Assembly: GCF_913054395.1 (NCBI RefSeq)
Contig: NZ_CAJXIP010000018.1
Span: 1 to 43,200 of the forward strand
Direction of reading: 5' to 3'
Length of the DNA stretch: 43,200 nt
DNA from: an uncultured Roseovarius sp.
GTDB taxonomy: Bacteria > Pseudomonadota > Alphaproteobacteria > Rhodobacterales > Rhodobacteraceae
The notes under the pieces were generated by a model. The model was not told where the DNA came from. It was given only the letters and a program-made list of their open reading frames with translations, and did not search any database. The position numbers and the translations under genes are program-made. Below are positions 24,618 to 33,790 of the stretch, in pieces (the stretch's first letter is position 1; every line of letters begins with the position of its first letter).

Positions 24618-26438
24618 TCAGGCCGCGACCTCATCCTGTTCGCGGGCCTGACGCTGCCAAAGACCGGCATAGCGGCCCTGGCGCGCCAAAAGCTCGGCAT
24701 GGGTTCCCTCTTCGACCACGCGCCCCTCTTCAAGCACGACAATCCGGTCGGCATCCGCGACGGTGGACAGGCGGTGCGCGATGGTAATCACCGTGCGCCC
24801 CTCGGCAGCCTTGGCAAGCGCGCCCTGAATGTCGCGCTCGGTCTGGGTATCAAGCGCGCTTGTGGCCTTGTCCAACAACAGGATCGGCGGGTTCTTCAAA
24901 AGCGTCCGGGCAATCCCGACGCGCTGTTTCTCGCCCCCCGAAAGCTTGAGCCCGCGTTCCCCGACCGGCGTGTCATAGCCCTCCGGCAGGCTGGTGATGA
25001 AATCGTGAATCTGCGCGGCGCGCGCGGCCTCTTCGATCTCGGCCTGGGTGGCGCCATCGCGCCCATAGCCGATATTATAGCCGACCGTGTCGTTGAACAG
25101 AACCGTATCCTGCGGCACCACACCGATCATCGCATGCAGGCTGTCCTGCGTCACGTCGCGCACGTCCTGCCCGTCGATCAGGACCGCTCCTGACTGCACA
25201 TCGTAAAAGCGGAACAACAGCCGCCCGATTGTCGACTTGCCCGACCCCGACGGACCGACAACCGCCACCGTCTGACCGGCGGGCACATCAAGGGTGACGC
25301 CCTTCAGGATCGGTCGCGCATCGTCATAGCCGAATGAAACAGTGTCAAGGCGCACCGATGCCCCTTTCACCTTCAGAACATCCGCGCCGGGTTTGTCCTT
25401 CACATCCGGCGGTTGCTCTAACAGTTCGAACATTTCCCCCATATCCACCAGGGCCTGACGAATTTCGCGATAGACCGTCCCCAGAAAGTTGAGAGGCATG
25501 GTGATCTGGATCATATAGGCGTTGACCATGACGAAATCGCCCACGGTCATCGTCCCGTCCTGTACGCCAAGCGCCGCCATCACCATGACCATCACAAGCC
25601 CGCCGGTGATCAGGAAGGACTGACCGAAATTCAGGAAGGCCAGCGAATAAGAGGTCTGGAGCGCGGCATGCTCATAGCCCGCTATCGCCGCGTCATAACG
25701 CGCCGCCTCACGCCCCTCGGCGCCGAAATACTTGACCGTCTCGAAATTCAAAAGGCTGTCGACGGCCTTTTGATTGGCGTCGGTATCCTGATCGTTCATC
25801 TGCTTGCGCAGCTTCACCCGCCATTCGGTCACCTTGAAGGTAAAGGCTACATAGGCCGCGATCACGCTCATCACCACGGCCAGATACCAGACATCGAACA
25901 GCACCCAGAGAATGACACCGATCATCAGCAATTCAAGCACCAGCGGCCCGATGGAAAACAGCAGGAACCGCAGCAGGAATTCAACGCCTTTCACGCCACG
26001 CTCGATGATCCGGCTTAGTCCGCCGGTCTTGCGGGTGATGTGATAGCGCATCGACATCGCATGGATATGGCGGAACGTCTGAAGCGCCAGCGAGCGCAGG
26101 GCCCGCTGTGCGACACGGGCAAAGATCACGTCGCGCAGCTGTTGAAAGCCGACATTCATCAACCGCGCCATGCCATAAGCCACGGTAAGCCCGACCGCCC
26201 CCGCGCCAAGCATCCAGGCCGCCGATTGCCCCTCAGCGGCAAGCGAATCCACCGCTGCCTTGTAGAAAAACGGCGTGCCCACGGCGACCAGCTTGGCCAC
26301 GAACAGCGCCAGAAGCGCAAGCAGCACACGCCGCTTGACCCACGGCTGATCCGCAGGCCAAAGATAGGGCGCGACACGCCGGATGGTGCGCCAGCCGTTC
26401 TTGGGCATTTCAGAAGTCGTCACCTGGGCGTGGCGCAT
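24618..26438 (-). CDS. ABC exporter of the Atm1/ABCB7 (HMT) type, ATPase-permease fusion
   Basis: 606 residues. The N-terminal permease has about six membrane segments. The segment QMNDQDTDANQKAVDSLLNF-ETVKYFGAE is a hallmark of Atm1/ABCB7 half-transporters, which export glutathione conjugates linked to iron-sulfur or heavy-metal handling. The ATPase has Walker A GPSGSGKST (395-403), Q-loop VVPQDTVL, signature LSGGEKQRV (499-507), Walker B ILLLD (519-523) and the H-loop AHR. The catalytic residue after Walker B, normally Glu, is Lys524 (ILLLDKATSALD; codon AAG at 24867-24869 on the minus strand). This predicts poor ATP hydrolysis in a homodimer unless compensated, or a sequencing or assembly error. 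It is a single gene with a weak ribosome site (AAAGG). Confidence 0.9.
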   Translation of the reverse strand: MRHAQVTTSEMPKNGWRTIRRVAPYLWPADQPWVKRRVLLALLALFVAKLVAVGTPFFYKAAVDSLAAEGQSAAWMLGAGAVGLTVAYGMARLMNVGFQQLRDVIFARVAQRALRSLALQTFRHIHAMSMRYHITRKTGGLSRIIERGVKGVEFLLRFLLFSIGPLVLELLMIGVILWVLFDVWYLAVVMSVIAAYVAFTFKVTEWRVKLRKQMNDQDTDANQKAVDSLLNFETVKYFGAEGREAARYDAAIAGYEHAALQTSYSLAFLNFGQSFLITGGLVMVMVMAALGVQDGTMTVGDFVMVNAYMIQITMPLNFLGTVYREIRQALVDMGEMFELLEQPPDVKDKPGADVLKVKGASVRLDTVSFGYDDARPILKGVTLDVPAGQTVAVVGPSGSGKSTIGRLLFRFYDVQSGAVLIDGQDVRDVTQDSLHAMIGVVPQDTVLFNDTVGYNIGYGRDGATQAEIEEAARAAQIHDFITSLPEGYDTPVGERGLKLSGGEKQRVGIARTLLKNPPILLLDKATSALDTQTERDIQGALAKAAEGRTVITIAHRLSTVADADRIVVLEEGRVVEEGTHAELLARQGRYAGLWQRQAREQDEVAA

Positions 26439-26504
26439 GAACGGGCCTTTTCAATAACTTGCCACACACATAGGCTGCGCCCCGTTCAATTGCCAGCCCC
26501 CCCG

Positions 26505-27764
26505 TTACGGCAGGGCGAACACCTGACCGGGATAGATCAGATCGGGATCGCGGATGCGGTCACGGTTGGCCTCGAAGACCCGCACATACATGACACCTTC
26601 GCCATAAACCTCGCGCGAGATGGCCCAGAGGGTCGATCCCGGCTGAACCGTGACGGCGCGGACCGGTTCGGCTGTAACGGCGTCATCCTGCGCCAGAAGA
26701 ACCGCCTGATCCTCGCGTTTGAACGGCGTCTCGACACGCGACACGACGGTGCCCTCGCTACTGACCTCATCGACCCGCAGGGTATAAACCCCGGTCCCGA
26801 CGTCGGGCAACTCGCTGCTCCAGTTGCCATCGGCGGCAACGCGCGAGGTGGTTACGGGCTTGTTGTCAAGGTAGATGCGAACAAAGCCGGTGCCCTTGGC
26901 ACGACCGGAAAGCTGTACCTCGCCCGCATCAGAATAGGTGATCGCATCAAGCGCGACGCTGGACATGACATCGGGCGACTGCGCATCAGGCGTAGGCGCC
27001 TGAAGCACCCGAACGCCGCCCTCGTCAGCCATAAGAACCGTCTGCGACACCGCCGGGGTCGGGGCATCAGAGGCGGCTACGGCAGTCTCTGCGCCCGCCT
27101 CGGGCGTGTCCGTCGTCGGTTGCGCGGGCTCAATCGCCTGTGCCTCGGCTGTGTCCGTCACCATGGGCTCTGTCGGGGCAGGCGCCGGTACCACTTCGGG
27201 CTGGCTGGCCGTTTCGACGGTCGGCTCGGGCGGTGACGCCACAGGTGCGGCAGCAACGGCGCGCGGGGGTGGGGCGATAATGATCTGATCAACCGAGGTC
27301 AGCGTCCGCCCCCCCTCGCCCGACGTCATGCTAAGCCACAGGATACGCGGCTGATCGCTTGCCGGGAGCTCCAGAAACGTCACGAATTTTCCGGCGTTAT
27401 CAGGGGCAAGCGTCGCAATGCTCAGGCCATCGACAAGAATGGAAATATCCCATCCCGGCGCGCCTTGTCCCGCGACAAGCATCTGCCCGTCCGGGTCAAG
27501 CCGAAAGGTGTCAATCGACGGCGGGTCAGGCAGCGGCGGCGCCGGTTCTGCATCCGGCTTATCCGCCTGTTCGACCTGCGCGGCCGGCTCTGTCCAGGGC
27601 TGTTCAGGCTGCTCGGATTGCGCGGTGACGCCCGGCTCTGACAGCGGCGGCGGCGCAGGCACAAAGACGCCGCCAAAATACATGGCAAGTCCGGCAAGGC
27701 CGACCACAACAGCGCCCGCAGCGACAAGCGCGGGCCCCCTCCCTAAACCGGCGAATTTGCTCAT
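26505..27764 (-). CDS. LysM-domain peptidoglycan-binding protein with Ig-like domain
   Basis: 419 residues from MSKFAGLGRG; GGAAGGA is just upstream. Residues about 13-35 are a single membrane segment. A long Pro/Ala/Glu/Thr-rich linker (roughly 40-80 and 165-245) spans the periplasm. Domains in order: an Ig-like or jelly-roll segment near residue 85-150 (FRLDPDGQMLVAGQGAPGWDI), another at 275-345 (YSDAGEVQLSGRAKGTGFVRIYLDNK), and a C-terminal LysM (PGSTLWAISREVYGEG, IYPGQVFALP) at about 370-419. LysM binds peptidoglycan. This arrangement is common in Rhodobacterales and of unknown role. It is 66 bases upstream of the ABC gene on the same strand. Confidence 0.85.
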   Translation of the reverse strand: MSKFAGLGRGPALVAAGAVVVGLAGLAMYFGGVFVPAPPPLSEPGVTAQSEQPEQPWTEPAAQVEQADKPDAEPAPPLPDPPSIDTFRLDPDGQMLVAGQGAPGWDISILVDGLSIATLAPDNAGKFVTFLELPASDQPRILWLSMTSGEGGRTLTSVDQIIIAPPPRAVAAAPVASPPEPTVETASQPEVVPAPAPTEPMVTDTAEAQAIEPAQPTTDTPEAGAETAVAASDAPTPAVSQTVLMADEGGVRVLQAPTPDAQSPDVMSSVALDAITYSDAGEVQLSGRAKGTGFVRIYLDNKPVTTSRVAADGNWSSELPDVGTGVYTLRVDEVSSEGTVVSRVETPFKREDQAVLLAQDDAVTAEPVRAVTVQPGSTLWAISREVYGEGVMYVRVFEANRDRIRDPDLIYPGQVFALP

Positions 27765-27862
27765 GTTTTTCCTTCCACCCCCGGCACAGTGCACGGTTGC
27801 CGCAGAATAGCAACAAGGCTATCACGGGTCAAAGCAACCATTTATCAGCCTGGGGTGATTTC

Positions 27863-28414
27863 ATGACAGTCCTGTCCGTCTGTGTCTTTTGCGGCTCACG
27901 TCCCGGTAAGAACCCAAGGTTTAGCGAAGAGGCGACCGCCATGGGCGAGATGTTGGCGCACAACGGCTGGCGCTTGGTCTATGGCGCGGGCGATGTCGGC
28001 CTTATGGGGGCGACGGCGCGCGCCGCTCAGGCGGCGGGCGGTGACACCTTCGGCGTGATCCCCAAACACCTGATGAGCCTTGAGGTTGGCAAAAAAGACC
28101 TGACGCGCTTTGTGGTGACCGAAAACATGCACGAGCGCAAAAAGGTCATGTATATGAACTCTGACGCGATCGTCGTTCTGCCCGGTGGCGCCGGATCGCT
28201 GGACGAGTTTTTCGAGGTCCTGACCTGGCGCCAGCTCGACCTTCACAGCAAGCCGATTTTCCTTTTGAATACAGACGGCTATTGGGCACCCCTAGTCCAG
28301 CTAATGGATCATGTGGTCGATCAGGGGTTCGCCGATGCATCCCTTAGGGATTACATGCAAGCCGTTGATACGGTTCAGGATTTGACGATCGCCCTGCGCG
28401 CGGCCCTGTCCTGA
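27863..28414 (+). CDS. LOG family (TIGR00730 Rossmann-fold) nucleotide phosphoribohydrolase
   Basis: 183 residues from MTVLSVCVFCGS; the ATG lies after GGGGTGAT. The LOG motif PGGxGTxxE appears as LPGGAGSLDEFFEVLTWRQL, with Ser for Thr; the upstream RKKVMYMNSDA and VYGAGDVGLMG stretches also fit. LOG-type enzymes release the base from cytokinin-type or purine riboside 5'-monophosphates. In bacteria outside plants the physiological substrate is unclear. The gene's last 40 bases overlap the end of the convergent rarD-like gene. It is divergent from the LysM gene with about 98 bases between starts. Confidence 0.9.
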   Translation: MTVLSVCVFCGSRPGKNPRFSEEATAMGEMLAHNGWRLVYGAGDVGLMGATARAAQAAGGDTFGVIPKHLMSLEVGKKDLTRFVVTENMHERKKVMYMNSDAIVVLPGGAGSLDEFFEVLTWRQLDLHSKPIFLLNTDGYWAPLVQLMDHVVDQGFADASLRDYMQAVDTVQDLTIALRAALS

Positions 28415-29271
28415 CGCAGCGAAGCGGCGGTATAGATCGCCAGCGCGGTCCAGATCATCGCAAAGGCAATGGCGTGCCAAAAGCTGAACGCCTCGCGAAA
28501 GATCAGCGTCGCCACCAGGAATTGCAGGCTGGGGTTCAGATATTGCACAAGGCCGACCGTGGCCAGCCGGATGCGCTTGGTGGCATAGCTGAACATGATC
28601 AGCGGCGTTGCCGTTAGCGGCCCGGAAAACGCCAGCAAGGCACTGTCGCGCCAGGAGGTGCCAAAGGCGCCTTGGCCATCCGCATGAAACCACCACAGAA
28701 CCGCCAGCGCGATCGGTGACAACAACAGGACCTCGGCCGTGACCGAGACCACAGGGCCGACGGGAAGCCCTTTCTTTACAAGGCCATAAAGCCCGAACGA
28801 CGAGGCCAGAATAAGCGCGATCCAGGGCGCGACCCCAAGTCCGGCGGTCAGCGTCACCACCGCCGCGATGGCAAGCGAAACCGCCATCATCTGTGCCCGG
28901 CCAAGGCGTTCGCCAAAGGCTATTGCGCCCAAAAGCACCGCAACCAGCGGGAAGATGTAATAGCCCAAAGACGCCTCGACCGCGCGCCCGACCTGAATCG
29001 AGGTGATGAATACGAACCAGTTGGTCGAAATCATCAAGGCCGCAAACCCGATCAGGAGGAACGAGCGCCTCACCCAAAGGGTTTGGCCCAGAACCGAAAT
29101 CCGGCCCTGCACCGTCAGGACCAGTGCAAAGAAGATACAGGACCACAGTGTGCGATGCGCAAGGATTTCAATCGGCGGAATATGCGCCAACAGCTTGTAA
29201 TAAATCCCCGACAGCCCCCAGATCGTGCAGGTAGCGACCATCGCGATGATGCCTTTTGTCTCTTCGCGCAT
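28375..29271 (-). CDS. rarD: RarD-like EamA-type permease
   Basis: 298 residues with about 10 hydrophobic segments in two EamA repeats. The N-terminal GIIAMVATCTIWGLSGIYYKLL and EILAHRTLWSCIFF, and the QYLNPSLQFLVATLIFREAF stretch in the second half, are typical of RarD (drug/metabolite transporter superfamily). The substrate is not established. The 3' end overlaps the convergent LOG-family gene by 40 bases. The start ATG at 29271 follows GGAGACC-type purines. Symbol by family resemblance only. Confidence 0.88.
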   Translation of the reverse strand: MREETKGIIAMVATCTIWGLSGIYYKLLAHIPPIEILAHRTLWSCIFFALVLTVQGRISVLGQTLWVRRSFLLIGFAALMISTNWFVFITSIQVGRAVEASLGYYIFPLVAVLLGAIAFGERLGRAQMMAVSLAIAAVVTLTAGLGVAPWIALILASSFGLYGLVKKGLPVGPVVSVTAEVLLLSPIALAVLWWFHADGQGAFGTSWRDSALLAFSGPLTATPLIMFSYATKRIRLATVGLVQYLNPSLQFLVATLIFREAFSFWHAIAFAMIWTALAIYTAASLRQDRAARRAIVKS

Positions 29272-29373
29272 GGGGTCTCCTGTCGGGGTTACGGGCTATC
29301 GGAGTGCTGCCTGATCCGCCGCGCCAAGGCAAGGCGATAGTGCCCCGCCACGATCATATTCAGGCCAGCCCAC

Positions 29374-29405
29374 GAAAAAGCCCCGCTGACGCGTGTCAGC
29401 GGGGC
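29374..29405 (-). terminator. Terminator after sodB
   Basis: GCCCCGCTGAC (29380-29390) pairs with GTCAGCGGGGC (29395-29405) around a GCGT loop. On the minus strand it is followed by TTTTT (29375-29379 as A on plus), 41 bases past the sodB stop. Confidence 0.88.
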
Positions 29406-29445
29406 ACTCCTGCGGGGACGGTCCTGCCCCCGAAATCTGCGTGGT

Positions 29446-30045
29446 TCAGAGCCGCGAGGCGACGTTTTCCCAGTTCACCAGGTTGTCGAGGAAGTTGCTG
29501 AGGTAAGCCGGACGCTTGTTGCGGAAGTCGATGTAATAGGAATGCTCCCACACATCACAGCCCAAAAGCGCCGTCTGACCGAAGCAGACCGGGTTCACGC
29601 CGTTCTCGGTCTTGGTCACCTTGAGGCCACCATCGGTGTCCTTGACAAGCCAGGCCCAGCCAGAGCCGAACTGACCCGCGCCAGCGGCCGAAAACTGCGA
29701 TTTGAACTCGTCAACCGAACCAAAGCTGTCGGTGATGGCCTTTTCAAGCTCGCCGGGCATGCCGGTCTTGGTCGGGCTCATCATTTCCCAGAACTGGTTG
29801 TGGTTCCAAAGCTGGCTGATGTTGTTGAAGATACCATTTTGCGCCACGGCACTCTTGTCATAGGTGCCGGCAATGATCGCCTCAAGCGACTTGCCTTCCC
29901 ACTCGGTGCCGGCAATCAGCTTGTTGCCGTTGTCGACATAGGCCTTGTGGTGCAGGTCGTGGTGATATTCCAGCGTTTCCGCGGACATGCCATGCGCCGC
30001 AAGCGCGTCATGGGCATAGGGAAGATCGGGAAGTTCAAAGCTCAT
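29446..30045 (-). CDS. sodB: Superoxide dismutase, Fe-type (Fe/Mn family)
   Basis: 199 residues. Converts superoxide to peroxide and oxygen in the cytosol. Metal ligands: H28 in LEYHHDLHH, the His of LWNHNQFW, and Asp and His in CDVWEHSYY. The SQLWNH Gln, placed as in E. coli FeSOD, favours the Fe-type over the Mn-type; cambialistic use is possible. The short HHKAYV and the GSGWAWLV segment also fit FeSOD. Start is at 30045 after a purine-rich GGGGGATAACCC-like sequence. A TGCA palindrome (30069-30083) lies 24 bases upstream, and a terminator follows. Confidence 0.97.
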   Translation of the reverse strand: MSFELPDLPYAHDALAAHGMSAETLEYHHDLHHKAYVDNGNKLIAGTEWEGKSLEAIIAGTYDKSAVAQNGIFNNISQLWNHNQFWEMMSPTKTGMPGELEKAITDSFGSVDEFKSQFSAAGAGQFGSGWAWLVKDTDGGLKVTKTENGVNPVCFGQTALLGCDVWEHSYYIDFRNKRPAYLSNFLDNLVNWENVASRL

Positions 30046-30068
30046 GGGTTATCCCCCTGTTCATTTCA

Positions 30069-30083
30069 TGCAAATCAGATGCA
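30069..30083. promoter_or_regulatory. Fur/Mur-like box upstream of sodB
   Basis: TGCAAATCAGATGCA matches the TGCAAAT-YR-TTTGCA core of the Mur (Mn-responsive Fur-family) box of alphaproteobacteria with 2 mismatches in 15. It lies between the soxG stop and the sodB start. Confidence 0.45.
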
Positions 30084-30154
30084 CCATACATGGTGGCCCG
30101 AACGCCCCAAGGTCAACCCCGTTTGACAGAGTTTATCCGTCAGGTTTGCCCGGA

Positions 30155-30724
30155 TCAGGCGAAATATCCCACTTCACCGCCGGGCTTGGCCGAGACCTTC
30201 AACAGGTTGAACGCGTAATCCGCAATCGAGCGGAAACAGATCAGATGAAACGCCCCCGCGTCGTCAAGCCAGAAGGCGGCCGGCACCTGCGCCATGCGGG
30301 TGCGGCGGAACATGCCGGGGGTAAAGGCCTCCGGCGAAAGATCGACCGGACAGACCTTGGCCAGAACCTCGCGTGCGCCCGCGCCGCTGATGCGCAGGAA
30401 AGTACGCGCGTCGGAAACGTTGACCGCAAGGAAATGCTGGCCCGCAAGGGCGGTTTCAAGCGCCGCGATCTTGTCGTTCACCTCGTCATAGGGGCACATC
30501 AACAGCAATTCATCCGGCGACATCCAGAGCACCGCCGTATCGCCGCCACTCAGCGCCTGACGCTGGCCCGGCACGCCAAGGCCTGTCGCCGCCTTGACGG
30601 CTGCCTTGATTTCCTTGCTGGCAAGATCACCGCGCAGGGTGATCATCCCGCGCAGGCCCTGATCCTCAATGCGGGCAAAGCCATCATAGCTGGCCCCGCC
30701 CAATGCGCTGACTGCGTTAGACAT
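30155..30724 (-). CDS. soxG: Sarcosine oxidase gamma subunit
   Basis: 189 residues from MSNAVSALGG; the ATG overlaps the soxA stop by 8 bases and GGGGAGAA is just upstream. The longer frame upstream is only shadow. The sequence is of the GcvT-like gamma family: MITLRGDLASKEIKAAVKAATG, ALSGGDTAVLWMSPDELLLM, HFLAVNVSDARTFLRISG and VCPVDLSPEAFTPGMFRRTRMAQV. Gamma is part of the heterotetrameric enzyme (SoxBDAG) that oxidises sarcosine to glycine with tetrahydrofolate as methyl carrier. It is the last gene of the unit; sodB follows 109 bases later. Confidence 0.93.
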   Translation of the reverse strand: MSNAVSALGGASYDGFARIEDQGLRGMITLRGDLASKEIKAAVKAATGLGVPGQRQALSGGDTAVLWMSPDELLLMCPYDEVNDKIAALETALAGQHFLAVNVSDARTFLRISGAGAREVLAKVCPVDLSPEAFTPGMFRRTRMAQVPAAFWLDDAGAFHLICFRSIADYAFNLLKVSAKPGGEVGYFA

Positions 30725-33700
30725 TCTGCTTCTCCCCGTCCTTGTCGAAGAAGATCGGATCGACGATCTTCGCCTTGACGATACCGCCATCCACCTTTGG
30801 AAATTCGATCACATCGCCCATCCGGTCGGGCCCATCAAGCACAAGGCCCATGGCAATCCCGCGCCCGAGTGTCGGCGAATGATAGGTCGAGGTCACCCGT
30901 CCCTGGGTTTCACGCTGACCATTGGCGTTGCGCCCCGGCGCCGTGGCATAGGCGCCATCCGGCAGAACCGAACCGTCAAGCGTTTCCAGCCCGACCAGTT
31001 TCCAGCGCTTGGGATCGGCCATGTGGCTGCGCTCTTGCGCGCGCTTGCCGAGATAGTCGTCCTTCTTCTTGGAAATCGCCCATTGCATGTTGAGATCCTG
31101 CGGGATCACCGTGCCGTCGGTTTCATCCCCGATCATGATAAAGCCCTTTTCGGCGCGCATCACATGCAGGCCTTCGGTGCCATAGGGCATTACGCCAAAC
31201 TCGGCACCCGCCTCTTGCAGGGCATCCCAAAGCGCGCGGCCATAGCTTGCAGGCACGGCGATTTCATAGCTCAGCTCGCCCGAGAACGAGATCCGGTAGG
31301 CGCGTGCGGGCATGCCCGCCAACGTCAGATCCTTCCAGCCCATAAAGCTAAGGCCATCGGCGGAAATATCATCCGAGGTCAACTTTTCAAGGACCGTCCG
31401 GGCCTTGGGGCCAACCACGGCGATCTGGGCATATTGCTCGGTCACATTGGCGGTATAGACCTTCCAATCCCACCATTCACACTGGAGCCAGTCTTCCATG
31501 TGGCCATGGATCGACTCGGCGCCGCCGGTGGTGGTGTGACAAAGGAAGGTATCGTCGTCGATCCGCGCGACCACACCGTCATCCATCAGAAAGCCGTTCT
31601 CGTTGCACATCAGGCCATAGCGGCAGCGACCCGGTTTCAGGGTGCTCATCATGTTGGTGTAAAGCATATCGAGAAACTTGCCCGCATCCGGGCCCTTGAC
31701 GATGATCTTGCCAAGGGTCGAGGCATCAAGCAGGCCAAGTTGCCCACGGGTCTGGTTGATCTCGCGGCTGACCGCATCCCGGTGGCTTTCTTCGCCTCTG
31801 GGATAGCAATAGGGGCGGCGCCATTGGCCAACCGGTTCAAAATGCGCACCGTTGTCTTCGTGCCAGCCGTGGATCGGGGTCTTGCGCAGAGGCTGGAAAA
31901 TCTCGTCGCGCGCCTCCCCACCGATGGCCGCCAGGGAAATCGGCGTATAGGGCGGGCGGAAGGTGGTTGTGCCGGTCTGCGGGATGGGTTGGTTCAGCGC
32001 ATCCGAAAGAATGGCCAATCCGTTGATATTGCTCAACTTACCTTGATCAGTCGCCATGCCAAGCGTGGTATAGCGCTTGGCGTGCTCGACCGATTCAAAG
32101 CCTTCGCGCGCCGCCAGCTGCACGTCAGAGACCTTGACGTCATTCTGGTAATCCAGCCAGGATTTCATCCGAAGATTGACCCCCGCGCCCTGCGGCATAA
32201 GCCAGACCGGCATCAGCGGCGCCTCTTCACTCGCCGAGCCTTGCGGCGCGGCTGTGCTCTTCGGTTTGTTGCCGATGGCCTTCGCCGCCGCCTTGCCCGC
32301 AGCGTCGCCGTCCGCCAGCGTCGTCGCCAGATCGCCCGCGCCATTCGCGGCGCCCGTCGCGATCACAAAGCCTTCGCCTGTTGCGCCGAGTGGCGGCTTG
32401 GCTGCATCGGGGCGGAAATGGGCGCGATCTGCGTCCCAGATCAGCTTGCCGCCGCAATGCGACCACAGGTGCACCACCGGCGACCAGCCGCCCGACATGG
32501 CCACGGCATCGCATTTGATTTCCTCAAGCACGGCACCTTCGCCTGCCTGCGCACAAATCGCCACGCCGGTGACGCGCTTGCCACCTTTGACCGACGAGAT
32601 CGCCTTGCCGTTCTCGACCCGGATGCCAAGCGCGCGCGCCTCATCGGCAAGCGCCCCGCCGCCCGATGCACGCGCATCGAGGATCACCGGGATTTCAAGC
32701 CCGAGAGACTTGAGCGTGATCGCGGTGCGATAGGCATCGTCATTATTGGTCACGACGACCGTGCGGTCACCGATCGACACACCGTAATTCACCGCGTAAT
32801 CGCGCACCGCCGAGGCCAGCATGACACCGGGAATATCGTTACCGGCAAAGCTGAGCGGACGTTCGATGGCACCGGTGGCGGTGATGATCTGGCGCGCGCG
32901 AATGCGCCACAGGCGGTGACGCGGCGCGTCAAGCTCGGGCGCATGATCGGTGATCCGCTCATAGCCAAGCGCATAGCCGTGATCATAGACCCCTGCACCC
33001 ATGCAACGATTGCGCAGGGTCACATTGGGCATGTCCTGCAATTTTGCAATGACACCCTCGATAAACTCTGCCACCGGCGCGCCGTCCACTGTGCCACCAT
33101 CGACCGGCGCACGGCCGCCCCAATGGGCGGTCTGTTCCAGGACCATTACCTTGGCGCCGGTTTCAGCCGCACGCAAAGCGGCCTGAAGCCCGGCCACACC
33201 GCCGCCGATCACAAGCACGTCGGCAAAGGCATAGAAATGCTCATAGCGGTCGCCATCGCGATCTTTCGGCGCTTTGCCGAGGCCGGCAGCATGGCGAATG
33301 AACGGCTCGTAGACATGCTTCCAGAACGGACGCGGATGGATGAACATCTTGTAATAAAAGCCCGCCGGCATAAAACGGCCAAGTTTCGCGTTCACCGCAC
33401 CGACATCGAACTCGAGGCTCGGCCAGTGGTTCTGGCTTGTCGCCGAAAGGCCGTCGAACAACTCGGTCGTGGTGACGCGCTGGTTCGGCTCAAAGCGCGC
33501 GCCGGTGCCGAGGCCAACGAGGGCGTTCGGTTCTTCGGCGCCGCTGGCGACAATACCACGCGGGCGGTGATATTTGAACGAGCGCCCGACCAGCATCTGG
33601 TCATTGGCAAGCAATGCCGAAGCCAGCGTGTCGCCGGCATGGCCGCGCAGGCGCTTGCCATTGAAAGTGAAATTGACGGCGCGGTCCGTATCGAGAAGAC

Positions 33701-33728
33701 GGCCGCCGGTGGCCAGACGTGTGCTCAT
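30717..33728 (-). CDS. soxA: Sarcosine oxidase alpha subunit
   Basis: 1003 residues. N-terminal ferredoxin-like region (NFTFNGKRLRGHAGDTLASALL, SFKYHRPRGI), then an NAD-binding Rossmann segment (DVLVIGGGVAGLQAALRAAETG, near residue 170), a second dinucleotide part (ATGAIERPLSFAGNDIPGVM), and a C-terminal GcvT/aminomethyltransferase domain (PDAGKFLDMLYTNMMSTLKPGRCRYGLMCNENGFL, YEIAVPASYGRALWDAL) that binds tetrahydrofolate. Alpha carries NAD+, and hands the methyl group of sarcosine to folate. Its length is typical of the heterotetrameric type. The stop overlaps soxG, and 62 bases separate it from soxD. Confidence 0.97.
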   Translation of the reverse strand: MSTRLATGGRLLDTDRAVNFTFNGKRLRGHAGDTLASALLANDQMLVGRSFKYHRPRGIVASGAEEPNALVGLGTGARFEPNQRVTTTELFDGLSATSQNHWPSLEFDVGAVNAKLGRFMPAGFYYKMFIHPRPFWKHVYEPFIRHAAGLGKAPKDRDGDRYEHFYAFADVLVIGGGVAGLQAALRAAETGAKVMVLEQTAHWGGRAPVDGGTVDGAPVAEFIEGVIAKLQDMPNVTLRNRCMGAGVYDHGYALGYERITDHAPELDAPRHRLWRIRARQIITATGAIERPLSFAGNDIPGVMLASAVRDYAVNYGVSIGDRTVVVTNNDDAYRTAITLKSLGLEIPVILDARASGGGALADEARALGIRVENGKAISSVKGGKRVTGVAICAQAGEGAVLEEIKCDAVAMSGGWSPVVHLWSHCGGKLIWDADRAHFRPDAAKPPLGATGEGFVIATGAANGAGDLATTLADGDAAGKAAAKAIGNKPKSTAAPQGSASEEAPLMPVWLMPQGAGVNLRMKSWLDYQNDVKVSDVQLAAREGFESVEHAKRYTTLGMATDQGKLSNINGLAILSDALNQPIPQTGTTTFRPPYTPISLAAIGGEARDEIFQPLRKTPIHGWHEDNGAHFEPVGQWRRPYCYPRGEESHRDAVSREINQTRGQLGLLDASTLGKIIVKGPDAGKFLDMLYTNMMSTLKPGRCRYGLMCNENGFLMDDGVVARIDDDTFLCHTTTGGAESIHGHMEDWLQCEWWDWKVYTANVTEQYAQIAVVGPKARTVLEKLTSDDISADGLSFMGWKDLTLAGMPARAYRISFSGELSYEIAVPASYGRALWDALQEAGAEFGVMPYGTEGLHVMRAEKGFIMIGDETDGTVIPQDLNMQWAISKKKDDYLGKRAQERSHMADPKRWKLVGLETLDGSVLPDGAYATAPGRNANGQRETQGRVTSTYHSPTLGRGIAMGLVLDGPDRMGDVIEFPKVDGGIVKAKIVDPIFFDKDGEKQNV

Positions 33729-33790
33729 GGGTTAGACCCTCGTGCCTGTGGCTGCGGTGAGAATTTGAGTATTTTTGCCAAGAAGAAGGA

